Source: an uncultured Eggerthellaceae bacterium (GTDB lineage Bacteria; Actinomycetota; Coriobacteriia; Coriobacteriales; Eggerthellaceae). From it: a DNA stretch of 17,545 nucleotides. The position numbers were made by a program, and so were the translations under genes. Location of the stretch: assembly GCA_946626265.1 (NCBI GenBank), contig CAMOUE010000024.1:1-17545 (forward strand), written 5' to 3'. A model generated the notes under the pieces. That model was not told the DNA's origin. It saw only the letters and a list, made by a program, of their open reading frames with translations, and ran no database searches. Shown piece after piece: positions 1 through 6,564 of this stretch (position 1 is the stretch's first letter; each line of letters starts with the position of its first letter).

Positions 1-82
1 TCCCGAGTGAGTCGGCCTCCCTGTTACCCCGACTCATTGCGTGCAATGAGTCGGGGTAACAGGGAGGCCGACTCACTCGGGA
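1..82. repeat. Long perfect palindrome, copy 1 (40-bp arms)
   Basis: Arms at 1-40 and 43-82 are exact reverse complements around the dinucleotide GT, giving an RNA hairpin with a CGTG tetraloop. Each arm also holds its own small inverted repeat, GAGTCGG (9-15 region) and CCGACTC (28-34 region), so two short hairpins are an alternative fold. Positions 8-75 form a core shared with copy 2 at 1567-1634. The palindrome starts at the first base of the window, so it may extend further left. There is no T tract after it, so it is not a standard intrinsic terminator. It could be a REP/MITE-like element or an RNA processing site; its class is not recognised. Confidence 0.95.
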
Positions 83-96
83 GGCCTATCCGCTCG

Positions 97-262
97 AATA
101 TAATGTAAAATGCTAATAAAAATAATTTATGGGCAACAAGCATGGTGAACAGGGGGCGATAGCGCACGCGTGGCTTGCTCGAGCACGTGTGCGTGGATGT
201 GCGAGGTATTGCGTTCGGTTGGTTTCCCCGTCGGTCGGCGGGGTCGGGAGAAAGGATCCAGC
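97..262 (+). promoter_or_regulatory. AT-rich promoter candidate and leader of the UroD-family gene
   Basis: A strikingly AT-rich island (about 97-130) sits in otherwise GC-rich DNA. It contains a perfect TATAAT at 99-104 but no convincing -35 box upstream, since that space is the palindrome arm. Transcription from here would give a leader of about 150 nt. The leader carries a small GC hairpin (226-230 paired with 239-243) shortly before the ribosome binding site GAGAAAGG (about 248-254), which selects the ATG at 263. Promoter assignment is inference; the AT island and hairpin are seen directly. Confidence 0.4.
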
Positions 263-1501
263 ATGGCGTACGTAACCGAGAACACCCTGGAGAAACGCGA
301 GGCGCGCGTCGCGGCGGCGATGAGGTTCGAGGAGGGCGACCGCGTGCCCTTTGCACCGCGCATGGGTACGGTGTACAGCGAGCTCGCCGGCATTTCCAAG
401 TACGAAGCCCTCAATGACTACCGCATGATGAAGCCGGGCGTCGAGTACTTCCTGTCGCATTGGGAAGTCGACCTGTTCTGGGGGCCGGCCGCCTATCCGA
501 TCAACGTCATGGAGGTTCTCGGCACGCAAGCCGTGCGCTGGCCGGGCGCGACGTGGGGAATCGACCGCATGATGGGTTTCCAGATCGTCGACGACTGCTA
601 CCTCGAGCAGGAGGACTACGACGACTTCATCCGCGACCCGTCGCACTACCTCATGACGAAGGTCTACCCGCGCCGTCATAAGAAGCTCGCGGGTCTTGCC
701 AAGATGGACTTCTCGAACTTCGTCGAGTTCGGCCACTACGCCTCGATGGCGCAGTTTGCCGATCCCGAGGTGCGCGAGGCGCTGATCACGCTGATGGCCG
801 CCGGAGACCAATCCAACAAGTGGCTCGCGAGCCAGGGCCTCATGAGCCAGACCGCGCTCGAGTACCAGACGCCGCTCGGCTGCATCATGGGCCAGAACGC
901 GCCCTACGACATGCTCGGCGACAACCTGCGCGGTTTCCTCGAGCTGCCGATGGACCTCGAGGAGTGCCCCGACAAGGTGCTCGCAGCCCTCGATGTCCTC
1001 ACCGACTGGGCCATCGCCGGCGTCGAGAACATCGCGGCAGCTGGCGTGAAGTATTGCTTCATGCCCTTGCACGGAGGAACCGACGACTTCTTGAGCCCCG
1101 AAAACTGGGAGAAGTTCTATGCGCCGAGTCTTCGCAAGGTCGTCGAGCGCGAACTGGAGCTCGGGCTCATCCCGTACATTTTCTTCGAAGGCAAGTACAA
1201 CAATCGCCTCGAGATGATTCGCGATCTCTTGCCCGCCGGCATCCTGGGCATGTTCGAGCAGGTCGACATTGAGCGCGCCTGCAAGGTGCTCGAGGGACAC
1301 ACTTGCGTGTGCGGCAACCTGCCCACCACGCTTCTGGTCTACAGCACGCCGGAGAAGGTCATCGACGAGACCAAGCGCATGCTCGACGCCTGCGCGCCGG
1401 GCGGCGGCTTCGTCATGGACTGCTCCATCGTGTGCGACCACTTCAAGGAGGAGAACTTCAACGCCTGGTACGAGACCACCCTGGAATACGGTAAGTACTA
1501 G
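263..1501 (+). CDS. UroD/MtaA-family protein (corrinoid methyltransferase-like)
   Basis: This 412-residue protein resembles the uroporphyrinogen decarboxylase superfamily branch that includes MtaA/MtbA/CmuA-type methyltransferases. Those enzymes move methyl groups between corrinoid proteins and thiols or tetrahydrofolate through a zinc site. Family-like features are the long C-terminal half with LHGGTDDF (His270) and the CVCGNLP segment (Cys348, Cys350) near the C-terminus, followed by a TPE-V helix. The canonical His-x-Cys pair is His-Gly-Gly here, so the metal ligand set is not standard. True heme-pathway UroD seems unlikely: the protein is about 60 residues longer than usual and no heme genes are near. 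Start ATG 263 follows a good ribosome binding site; the frame is open further upstream without one. The gene appears monocistronic, with a terminator directly downstream. Substrate unknown. Confidence 0.8.
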   Translation: MAYVTENTLEKREARVAAAMRFEEGDRVPFAPRMGTVYSELAGISKYEALNDYRMMKPGVEYFLSHWEVDLFWGPAAYPINVMEVLGTQAVRWPGATWGIDRMMGFQIVDDCYLEQEDYDDFIRDPSHYLMTKVYPRRHKKLAGLAKMDFSNFVEFGHYASMAQFADPEVREALITLMAAGDQSNKWLASQGLMSQTALEYQTPLGCIMGQNAPYDMLGDNLRGFLELPMDLEECPDKVLAALDVLTDWAIAGVENIAAAGVKYCFMPLHGGTDDFLSPENWEKFYAPSLRKVVERELELGLIPYIFFEGKYNNRLEMIRDLLPAGILGMFEQVDIERACKVLEGHTCVCGNLPTTLLVYSTPEKVIDETKRMLDACAPGGGFVMDCSIVCDHFKEENFNAWYETTLEYGKY

Positions 1502-1528
1502 GGGCATTCCGCTCCGGACAGATTCTTG

Positions 1529-1556
1529 AGGGGTCGCCGATGGCGACCCCTTTCTT
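1529..1556 (+). terminator. Intrinsic terminator of the UroD-family gene
   Basis: A perfect 10-bp stem (1529-1538 with 1542-1551, AGGGGTCGCC/GGCGACCCCT) with a GAT loop is followed by TTCTTGT. It lies 28 nt after the stop codon and just before palindrome copy 2. Confidence 0.85.
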
Positions 1557-1562
1557 GTGGTG

Positions 1563-1638
1563 CCGATGAGTCGGCCTCCCTGTTACCTCGACTCATTGCG
1601 TACAATGAGTCGAGGTAACAGGGAGGCCGACTCATCGG
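1563..1638. repeat. Long perfect palindrome, copy 2 (36-bp arms)
   Basis: Arms 1563-1598 and 1603-1638 are exact reverse complements with a CGTA loop. The core 1567-1634 matches copy 1 (8-75) except at three positions. C29/G54 of copy 1 is T1588/A1613 here, a compensated pair, and loop G43 is A1602. The outermost 4 bp (CCGA/TCGG) differ from copy 1 but still pair. The right arm ends inside the ribosome binding site region of the following hydrolase gene, so the structure could influence its translation. No T tract follows. Confidence 0.95.
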
Positions 1639-1649
1639 AAGGGGCACGC

Positions 1650-2780
1650 ATGTCGAAGGATGCAAGCACGCAGAAGAACAGCGTCGAAGGGATGCGGAGA
1701 TCGGGAAAACGCATCGCGCTCGCCGTTGCCGTGACGGTCGTCGCACTGTGCGTCATCGCGTTCGCGTTCGACCGGGCGGCGCTTTCGTCCACGTACGCGC
1801 GCGTGCCCGATCGCGCAGTGAGCTTGCTTCCCAAATACGATATGTACGAGAAGGATTACCCGCGCACCGACGTCCAGTTCGAGCTCGACGGCCAAACGCT
1901 GCGCGGCCACGTGTACGGAGCCGACAACGAGCGCGGCCTCATCGTGTTTCGGCATGGCATATTCAGCCAGCATTCCGACTACCTGCCGTTCATCACGTCG
2001 ATGGTGGACAAGGGCTGGCGCGTGTTCGCGTACGACGCGATCGGCTGCGGGGAGAGCGACGGCGATAGCGTTTTCGGCATGTCGCAGAGCCCGGTCGACG
2101 TGGTCGCCGCTATCGATTACGCGCGTGAAAGCGGAATGGCCGATGGGATGCCGCTCGTCCTCTGGGGTCATAGCTGGGGCGGTTACGGGGTTGCCGCGGC
2201 GCTGTACGAGCGTCCGGACGTCGATGCGTGCGTTACGATGTCGGGCTTCGACACGCCTATGAAAATCCTCGACTACAGCGCATCGAGCTCGTTCGGCCCC
2301 CTCGGCAAGGTCCAGTGGCCGTTCCTGTGGCTGAACACCGTCATCGATTTCGGCCCTAAAGCCGATAGGAGCGCCAGCGCGGCAGTTGCCGCTTCGGGCG
2401 TGCCCACGCTCGTCGTGCACGGCGTCGGCGACAAGACGGTCCCCTTCGAGGGCGTGAGCGTCCTCGGCGCGCTGCAGGACGAGGCAAACCAAAGCGGAAG
2501 CCAGGTCTCCCAGGCGGTTTCCAACGGCGTTATCCAATTCGCGGTCATGGATGGGGAAGGGCGCGACGGCCATAACGATTACTTCTATTCGCCCGAAAGC
2601 CAGGCGTATTTGAACAAATGCGCGTCAGACTTGCAGTCGATGCTCGACGAGAACGACGAGGACGCAAGCGATCCCGCCGTGCAGGAGTACCTGCGAGGCG
2701 TCGACATGGCGAAGGCGAACACTGCCGATCCTGCGCTCGTCGACAGGATCGACGCGTTCCTCTCGTCGGCTGTTCGTTGA
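1650..2780 (+). CDS. Membrane-anchored alpha/beta hydrolase
   Basis: This 376-residue serine hydrolase has an N-terminal hydrophobic anchor or signal (about residues 19-40) after a short basic stretch, so the catalytic domain should lie outside the membrane. The fold is clear: an oxyanion-loop-like RHGIFSQ segment, the GCGESDG strand-turn, the nucleophile elbow GHSWGG with Ser175, the probable acid Asp261 in HGVGDKTVP, and His308 in the DGHNDYF segment. This is the monoacylglycerol lipase/peptidase-like layout; the substrate is unknown. ATG 1650 is chosen because GGAAGGGG (1637-1644) precedes it. An upstream in-frame ATG at 1557 would place coding sequence through the palindrome and is unlikely. 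Met15 is an alternative start just before the anchor. No promoter is evident between the upstream terminator and this gene except within the palindrome. Confidence 0.85.
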   Translation: MSKDASTQKNSVEGMRRSGKRIALAVAVTVVALCVIAFAFDRAALSSTYARVPDRAVSLLPKYDMYEKDYPRTDVQFELDGQTLRGHVYGADNERGLIVFRHGIFSQHSDYLPFITSMVDKGWRVFAYDAIGCGESDGDSVFGMSQSPVDVVAAIDYARESGMADGMPLVLWGHSWGGYGVAAALYERPDVDACVTMSGFDTPMKILDYSASSSFGPLGKVQWPFLWLNTVIDFGPKADRSASAAVAASGVPTLVVHGVGDKTVPFEGVSVLGALQDEANQSGSQVSQAVSNGVIQFAVMDGEGRDGHNDYFYSPESQAYLNKCASDLQSMLDENDEDASDPAVQEYLRGVDMAKANTADPALVDRIDAFLSSAVR

Positions 2781-2884
2781 CGCGAATGGGATACGGGTCG
2801 AATCCGCATGGCTCGGAAGTGCGGCGTCGGGAGCCTCCGCGCGGCTTCTGCGCGCGTTTCCCTTCCGTGAGATAATGCGTATCC

Positions 2885-3508
2885 ATGATGAGCAGAACGC
2901 ACATAGCCGTAGGCGTTGCCGTGGGCCTCGCGGTTGCCCAGACGGGTTCCGTGCCGTCATGCGTCGCGGCGATCGTGGGCGGCAGCATCGGAGGCGTCAT
3001 CGCGGACTGCGACATCACGCCGAGCAGGGCGCATAGGGATGCGCTCGTCGGCCGCCTGATCGTCGCGGGCATCGCGGCGCTCGCGCTCGCGCTCGACTAT
3101 TGGCATGGTGCGGGCGTATGCGATTACCTCGTCGACAACTTGGGCGTGCGGTTCATTGCCGGCGTGGCGGCGTTTGCGCTTCTCACGTTTGCAGGCGCGC
3201 ATACCGACCATCGTTCGTTCACGCATTCGATCTTCGCCATGGCCGCGTTTTGCGCTGCGGTTTACCTTGCTTGCGAGCCGCTGCTTCCGTTTTTCGCGGC
3301 GGGTTATGCGTCCCATCTCGCTCTCGATTTAACCAACACGCAAACGATCAGGCTATTCTGGCCTTTCGGAAAAGGAGTTGGCCTCGGCCTGTGCCATGCG
3401 AAGGGCGCCGCGAACTCCGCCTTGCTCGTGCTCGGCATTGCGGCGGCGACGTTGGTTCTCGCGTGCAGGCTCGCGCCGCTTATCGGCGTGACGGTCGGCA
3501 TGGCGTAA
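2885..3508 (+). CDS. YdjM/DUF457-family membrane-bound metal-dependent hydrolase
   Basis: This 207-residue membrane protein matches the YdjM (LexA-regulated, DUF457) family of integral membrane metal-dependent hydrolases. Metal-ligand-like residues sit at membrane borders: THxxxG at the N-terminus (His6), Asp41/Asp43 in the VIADCD segment, HTDHRSFTHS (His106, His109, His114), and SHLALDLTNT (His144, Asp148) followed by the typical LFWPF. Several hydrophobic segments span roughly residues 8-42, 57-72, 90-105 and 115-145, with one more near the C-terminus. Either ATG 2885 or 2888 could start it. No ribosome binding site is visible; GATAAT at 2871-2876 would place the transcript start almost at the start codon. 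The precise substrate is not known for the family. Confidence 0.8.
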   Translation: MMSRTHIAVGVAVGLAVAQTGSVPSCVAAIVGGSIGGVIADCDITPSRAHRDALVGRLIVAGIAALALALDYWHGAGVCDYLVDNLGVRFIAGVAAFALLTFAGAHTDHRSFTHSIFAMAAFCAAVYLACEPLLPFFAAGYASHLALDLTNTQTIRLFWPFGKGVGLGLCHAKGAANSALLVLGIAAATLVLACRLAPLIGVTVGMA

Positions 3509-3568
3509 CATGTGCGTTGGAAGGCGCGCGATTGCGCGGTGAGATGCGGGAAACGGAGTTCGGCGGGC

Positions 3569-4237
3569 ATGGAAATCAAGGCGGTTGTATTCGACATGGA
3601 CGGCACCATCCTCCACTCAGTTCCCGATCTGGCCATCGCGGCAAACGAGGTGCTCGCGCAACTAGGCTACCCAACGCATACGGAGGCCGAGGTGCTCGCG
3701 CAGATGGGCAGCGGCTCGAGGCGGCTCATCGACCAGCTGCTTCCTGAGGGAACGCCCGATGGGCAGCGCGAGCGGGTGTTCGGCCTTTGGCGCGAGGTCT
3801 ACATCGCAAGCGATTACTCGCATACGGCGCCGTTTCCCGGGGTGATCAGCATGTTGCATGCGCTTCGGGCGCGCGGCGTGAAGACGGCCGTCCTCTCGAA
3901 CAAGTTCGACGAGGGGGTCCGGTCTTTGACCGAGCGCTTTTTCCCTGGGCTGTTCGACTTGGCGCGCGGCGAGCTTCCGCCCATGCCGCGCAAACCCGAT
4001 CCGACGTCGCTCATGGTCATGCTCGGCGACCTCGGCGTGCAGGCGGGGGAGGCGGCGTACGTGGGGGACACGATCGTCGATGTCGAGGTGGCGCGTAATG
4101 CCGGCGTCAGGGCGATCGGGGTTTCATGGGGCTACGACAGCGTGGCGCCGTTGCCCAAAGACGAGCTGGACGCTTATATTCGCAAGCCCGACGAGCTCGT
4201 CGCGTACGTCGATCGCATGAAGAGCGGGGCGTGCTAA
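3569..4237 (+). CDS. HAD-superfamily phosphatase (phosphoglycolate phosphatase-like)
   Basis: This 222-residue HAD hydrolase carries all four motifs: DMDGT (Asp9 nucleophile, Asp11), Ser110 in VLSNK, Lys142 in PRKPDPT, and VGDTIVD (Asp167, Asp171). The helical cap inserted after motif I makes it subclass IA, like Gph and related phosphatases that hydrolyse small phosphorylated metabolites. The VLSNK and RKPDP combination is typical of the Gph/PpaX group. ATG 3569 starts directly at the core strand before motif I. The frame extends upstream to 3512, but those residues look non-homologous. The gene follows the YdjM-family gene by 60 bp and may be cotranscribed. The exact substrate cannot be read from sequence. 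Confidence 0.85.
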   Translation: MEIKAVVFDMDGTILHSVPDLAIAANEVLAQLGYPTHTEAEVLAQMGSGSRRLIDQLLPEGTPDGQRERVFGLWREVYIASDYSHTAPFPGVISMLHALRARGVKTAVLSNKFDEGVRSLTERFFPGLFDLARGELPPMPRKPDPTSLMVMLGDLGVQAGEAAYVGDTIVDVEVARNAGVRAIGVSWGYDSVAPLPKDELDAYIRKPDELVAYVDRMKSGAC

Positions 4238-4368
4238 GCCAGCCCAAGGCGCGAGGCGTGCGGCGCGCGGGTTGCGCGAACTGTCCCTAGCGGAAGCGAC
4301 GTGGTCGGGGTAGGATGATGTCGGGCGAAATCGTGCCACGACGGGCTTGACGGACTGCGAGGGAACCG

Positions 4369-4809
4369 ATGGACTACCGCAAATTCGGCGAGAGCTACTA
4401 CATACGAATGGACCGGGGCGACGAGGTCGTTTCCACGATCTTGGACGTTTGCGCGCGCGAGGGGGTTCGCTCGGCGACGTTCTCGGGCATTGGCGGATGC
4501 GAGGATGCGGTCATCCAGGTATTCGATCGCGAACGCGGGCAATTCGATGCGAAACGCGTCGAAGCCCTGCTCGAACTCGTGTCCCTTACCGGCAATGTCA
4601 TCTCGGGCGACGACGGGTCGCTGTCGTATCACGCCCATGCCCTGTTCGCGTTCGACGACGGCGGCGTGCAGCGGGTGCTCGCGGGCCACCTGAAGTCGAC
4701 GACCGTGCTGTACACGGCCGAAATCGAGCTACGCCCCGTCGTGGGCGGCGTCATCGGGCGCGAGCTCAACCTCGAGACGAATACGGGTTTCTGGCATTTC
4801 GAGTCGTAA
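4369..4809 (+). CDS. DUF296 / PPC-domain protein
   Basis: This 146-residue protein consists of a single PPC (plant and prokaryote conserved, DUF296) domain. Features are a basic N-terminal strand (YYIRMDRGDEV), FSGIGGCEDA at 38-47, SYHAHALF with His88 and His90, and AGHLKSTTVLYTAEIEL with His107. Bacterial members are small trimeric proteins with a possible metal site made by such histidines. In plants the domain is joined to AT-hook DNA-binding motifs, but no AT hook is present here, so a DNA-binding role is not supported. ATG 4369 follows GAGGG at 4359-4363. It sits 131 bp after the HAD gene with no clear promoter between. Physiological role unknown. Confidence 0.85.
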   Translation: MDYRKFGESYYIRMDRGDEVVSTILDVCAREGVRSATFSGIGGCEDAVIQVFDRERGQFDAKRVEALLELVSLTGNVISGDDGSLSYHAHALFAFDDGGVQRVLAGHLKSTTVLYTAEIELRPVVGGVIGRELNLETNTGFWHFES

Positions 4810-4849
4810 GCGGATCGTCTAGCGGCGCCCGTTCGTCTTCGCTTCTGGC

Positions 4850-4977
4850 ATGAAGAAGCACATCGATTCCCATGGTCTGGCGATGCTGCTCGACTTCGAC
4901 GCCTGCACCGGGTGCTTCGGCTGCGAGGCGGCTCTTTGGGGCCGCTCCTTTCTCGTGCGCAAGCATTACCAGACACG
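4850..4977 (+). pseudogene. Remnant of a 4Fe-4S ferredoxin-type oxidoreductase subunit
   Basis: From ATG 4850 the frame reads a typical start of a DMSO-reductase-family Fe-S subunit: about a dozen residues, then LLDFDACTGCFGCEAA. This parallels FINYEFCTGCHSCEVAC of the intact subunit at 8823-8494. After the third Cys the similarity stops: the fourth ligand and the K-EH motif are not where expected, and no second cluster motif follows. The frame continues only as antisense of the DUF554 gene. A GC hairpin with a short T-rich tail lies at the break. There is no ribosome binding site. I read it as a truncated 5' end of a lost gene; chance resemblance is possible but CTGC-x2-C after LxxDFxxC is quite specific. 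Confidence 0.55.
4928..4953 (+). terminator. Possible intrinsic terminator inside the Fe-S remnant
   Basis: A 7-bp stem with one G-U pair (4928-4934 with 4939-4945, loop TTTG) is followed by TCCTTTCT. It could end transcripts from the DUF296 gene before they run into the opposing DUF554 gene. The tail is weak. Confidence 0.45.
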
Positions 4978-5703
4978 TTACCAGGTAACTGGCAGAAACG
5001 TCAGAATCGGCGCGAGCAGCAAAGCCGGAAGCATGTTCGCCACGCGCAGCTTCGTGTCCCAGACGAGGTTGACGCCCACGCAGAATATGAGGATGCTCCC
5101 CACGAGCGAGAGGCCGGTGAGGGCCGGCTCGGTCATGAGCGGGCGGATGAGTACTGCGAGGGCCGTGACGGACCCCTGGAAAAGGCCGACCGGTATTGCG
5201 GAGAACGTGCTTCCGCGACCGAGCGAGCAGGTCATGACGAGGATGATGACGAAATCGAGCACGGCTTTCGTGACGAGGATCGAGATGTCGCCCATCATGC
5301 CGTCTTCCACGGCGCCGACGACGGCCATCGCGCCGACACAGACCGTGATGGAGGCGGTGACGAACGCGTCGACGAACGTGCGGTCCTTGGCGTTCCCGGT
5401 TTTACGCTTGAGCCATTCGCCGAATCGCCTCACGAAGGCGTCGATGTCGAGCAGCTCGCCTGCAAGCGCGCCTACGACCACGCTGACCACGATGAACAAC
5501 GACTTGCCCGACGAGAGGGCGCCGCCGTCGATCGACAGCATTCCCTGCAAGGCGCCGGCGATGCCGATGAAAAGCACGCAGACACCCGATGCCTTGACCA
5601 GACCGTCGCGAACGCGCTCGTTCACGAGCGTCCCGACGGCCGAGCCGAGCAGACCGGCAATCACGATGGCCGCGACGTTGATTATTGTTCCCAAACCGGG
5701 CAT
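4978..5703 (-). CDS. DUF554 integral membrane protein
   Basis: This 241-residue, very hydrophobic protein matches the DUF554 (YdfK-like) family. Family-like features are the N-terminal GLGTIINVAAIVIAGLLGS with small-residue packing, DGLVKASGVCVLFIGIAGALQGM, the GALAGELLDID loop followed by an amphipathic stretch (VRRFGEWLKRK), an FVDAFVTASITVCVGAMAVVGAVEDG segment, and further helices to the C-terminus. About 6-7 membrane segments are expected. Members are suspected transporters, but the substrate is unknown. It lies 27 bp downstream of the esterase gene with GAGAGGA before its ATG, so the two form an operon. It converges with the Fe-S remnant at its 3' end. Confidence 0.85.
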   Translation of the reverse strand: MPGLGTIINVAAIVIAGLLGSAVGTLVNERVRDGLVKASGVCVLFIGIAGALQGMLSIDGGALSSGKSLFIVVSVVVGALAGELLDIDAFVRRFGEWLKRKTGNAKDRTFVDAFVTASITVCVGAMAVVGAVEDGMMGDISILVTKAVLDFVIILVMTCSLGRGSTFSAIPVGLFQGSVTALAVLIRPLMTEPALTGLSLVGSILIFCVGVNLVWDTKLRVANMLPALLLAPILTFLPVTW

Positions 5704-5730
5704 GAACGATAGTTCCTCTCGATTGCCGTA

Positions 5731-6408
5731 TTAGAGGCTCCTTGCGTAAAACGCGTCGAGTGCGGAGATCCCGGCATCGAAGCGCTCGCGCGCGAAGCTC
5801 ATATGGTTGCCGGGGCCGACGACGAATTCGGTTTCGCAGCCGCGGGCTTCAAGTATTTGCGCGCATTCCCCCATCTTGTCCTGCACGGCATGCAGGATCT
5901 TCGGTGCAGCATGTTTTTCCTTCGAGCCGATCGAGAGGAAAGCGAACTTGCCTTCGCCGTCGAAGTCGAGTTCGCGCAGGCGATCGACCCAGCCTTCGTA
6001 CCAGACCGAGCCCGAGAGGCATGCACAAGCGCTAAATGTCTTGCTGTGCGTGAGGGCGTAGAGCGCGAACAGGCCTCCAAGGGAGTAACCGCAGATGCCC
6101 CTCGCCGTCGGCATGAGCCCTTCTTTCGCTTCTACGGCGGTTATCGTTTCGCCGCCGAGCTCTTCGAGCGTTGCCGCCGCGTCGCCTCCGAAATCGGCTT
6201 CGCCTCGGTAGAGGCCCGGTGCGGACCAGGGGGTCAGGCTGTCATTCCAGTCGTTCACGGGGACTTTCACGATGGTGCAGGTTCGACTGTTCACGACGGA
6301 CGCAACGTCGAAGGGATGTTCGGGCGAGTCGATGATGTAGATTACGGGTGCGGTGGTTCCACCCTTACTCGATAAAACTGCGCAACGCACGATATCGACG
6401 TATTTCAC
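5731..6408 (-). CDS. Putative esterase of the alpha/beta hydrolase fold (Esterase D-like)
   Basis: This 225-residue protein belongs to the putative-esterase (EsD/IroE-like) group. The nucleophile elbow is CGYSLGG with Ser109; the C-terminal GPGNHMSFARERF gives a catalytic His candidate at 202, and LSIGSKEKHA lies where the acid region is expected. No signal peptide is seen, so it should act in the cytoplasm on small esters or ester-linked siderophores or peptides. It starts with GTG at 6408, preceded by a strong AAGGAGAGG seven bases upstream. It is the first gene of a two-gene unit with DUF554 and is transcribed divergently from the PucR-type regulator, which could control it through the shared 156-bp region. 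Confidence 0.8.
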   Translation of the reverse strand: MKYVDIVRCAVLSSKGGTTAPVIYIIDSPEHPFDVASVVNSRTCTIVKVPVNDWNDSLTPWSAPGLYRGEADFGGDAAATLEELGGETITAVEAKEGLMPTARGICGYSLGGLFALYALTHSKTFSACACLSGSVWYEGWVDRLRELDFDGEGKFAFLSIGSKEKHAAPKILHAVQDKMGECAQILEARGCETEFVVGPGNHMSFARERFDAGISALDAFYARSL

Positions 6409-6520
6409 GGAACAACCTCTCCTTAACCTCGCGCCATTGGCGGCTCCGAAGGCGCATGCCGATTAGGTTAGCATAGTGTAACGGCGAGAAACTCAGGTGT
6501 TCAGGTAAACTGACTAGCTT

Positions 6521-6529
6521 TGGTACTAT
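6521..6529 (+). promoter_or_regulatory. Candidate extended -10 promoter for the PucR-family gene
   Basis: TGGTACTAT at 6521-6529 reads as TGN plus TACTAT (4 of 6 matches to TATAAT). The only upstream element at suitable spacing is the weak TTCAGG at 6500-6505. A transcript would start near 6536, giving a leader of about 30 nt. The same nonamer occurs before the P-type ATPase gene (14343-14351). Confidence 0.4.
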
Positions 6530-6564
6530 GAGCTTGTTCGTCAATCGTCGATTTGGGAGTTACA

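Noticed and set aside
1..82. Palindrome considered as an ordinary intrinsic terminator
   Set aside because: The stem is far longer than usual and no T tract follows on either strand.
113..1507. Minus-strand open frame of 464 codons
   Set aside because: Antisense to the UroD-family gene; His/Arg/Ala-rich shadow translation with no domain.
1557..1649. Upstream in-frame ATG extension of the alpha/beta hydrolase
   Set aside because: It would translate the whole palindrome and lacks a ribosome binding site, whereas ATG 1650 has one.
2832..2866. GC hairpin with a short T tract after the alpha/beta hydrolase gene
   Set aside because: The best stem is only about 5 bp and alternatives compete; too weak to call a terminator.
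4978..5734. Plus-strand continuation of the ferredoxin-like frame over 250 residues
   Set aside because: Sequence after about 4977 is antisense to the DUF554 gene and shows Ser/Thr/Pro-rich low-complexity translation typical of a shadow.
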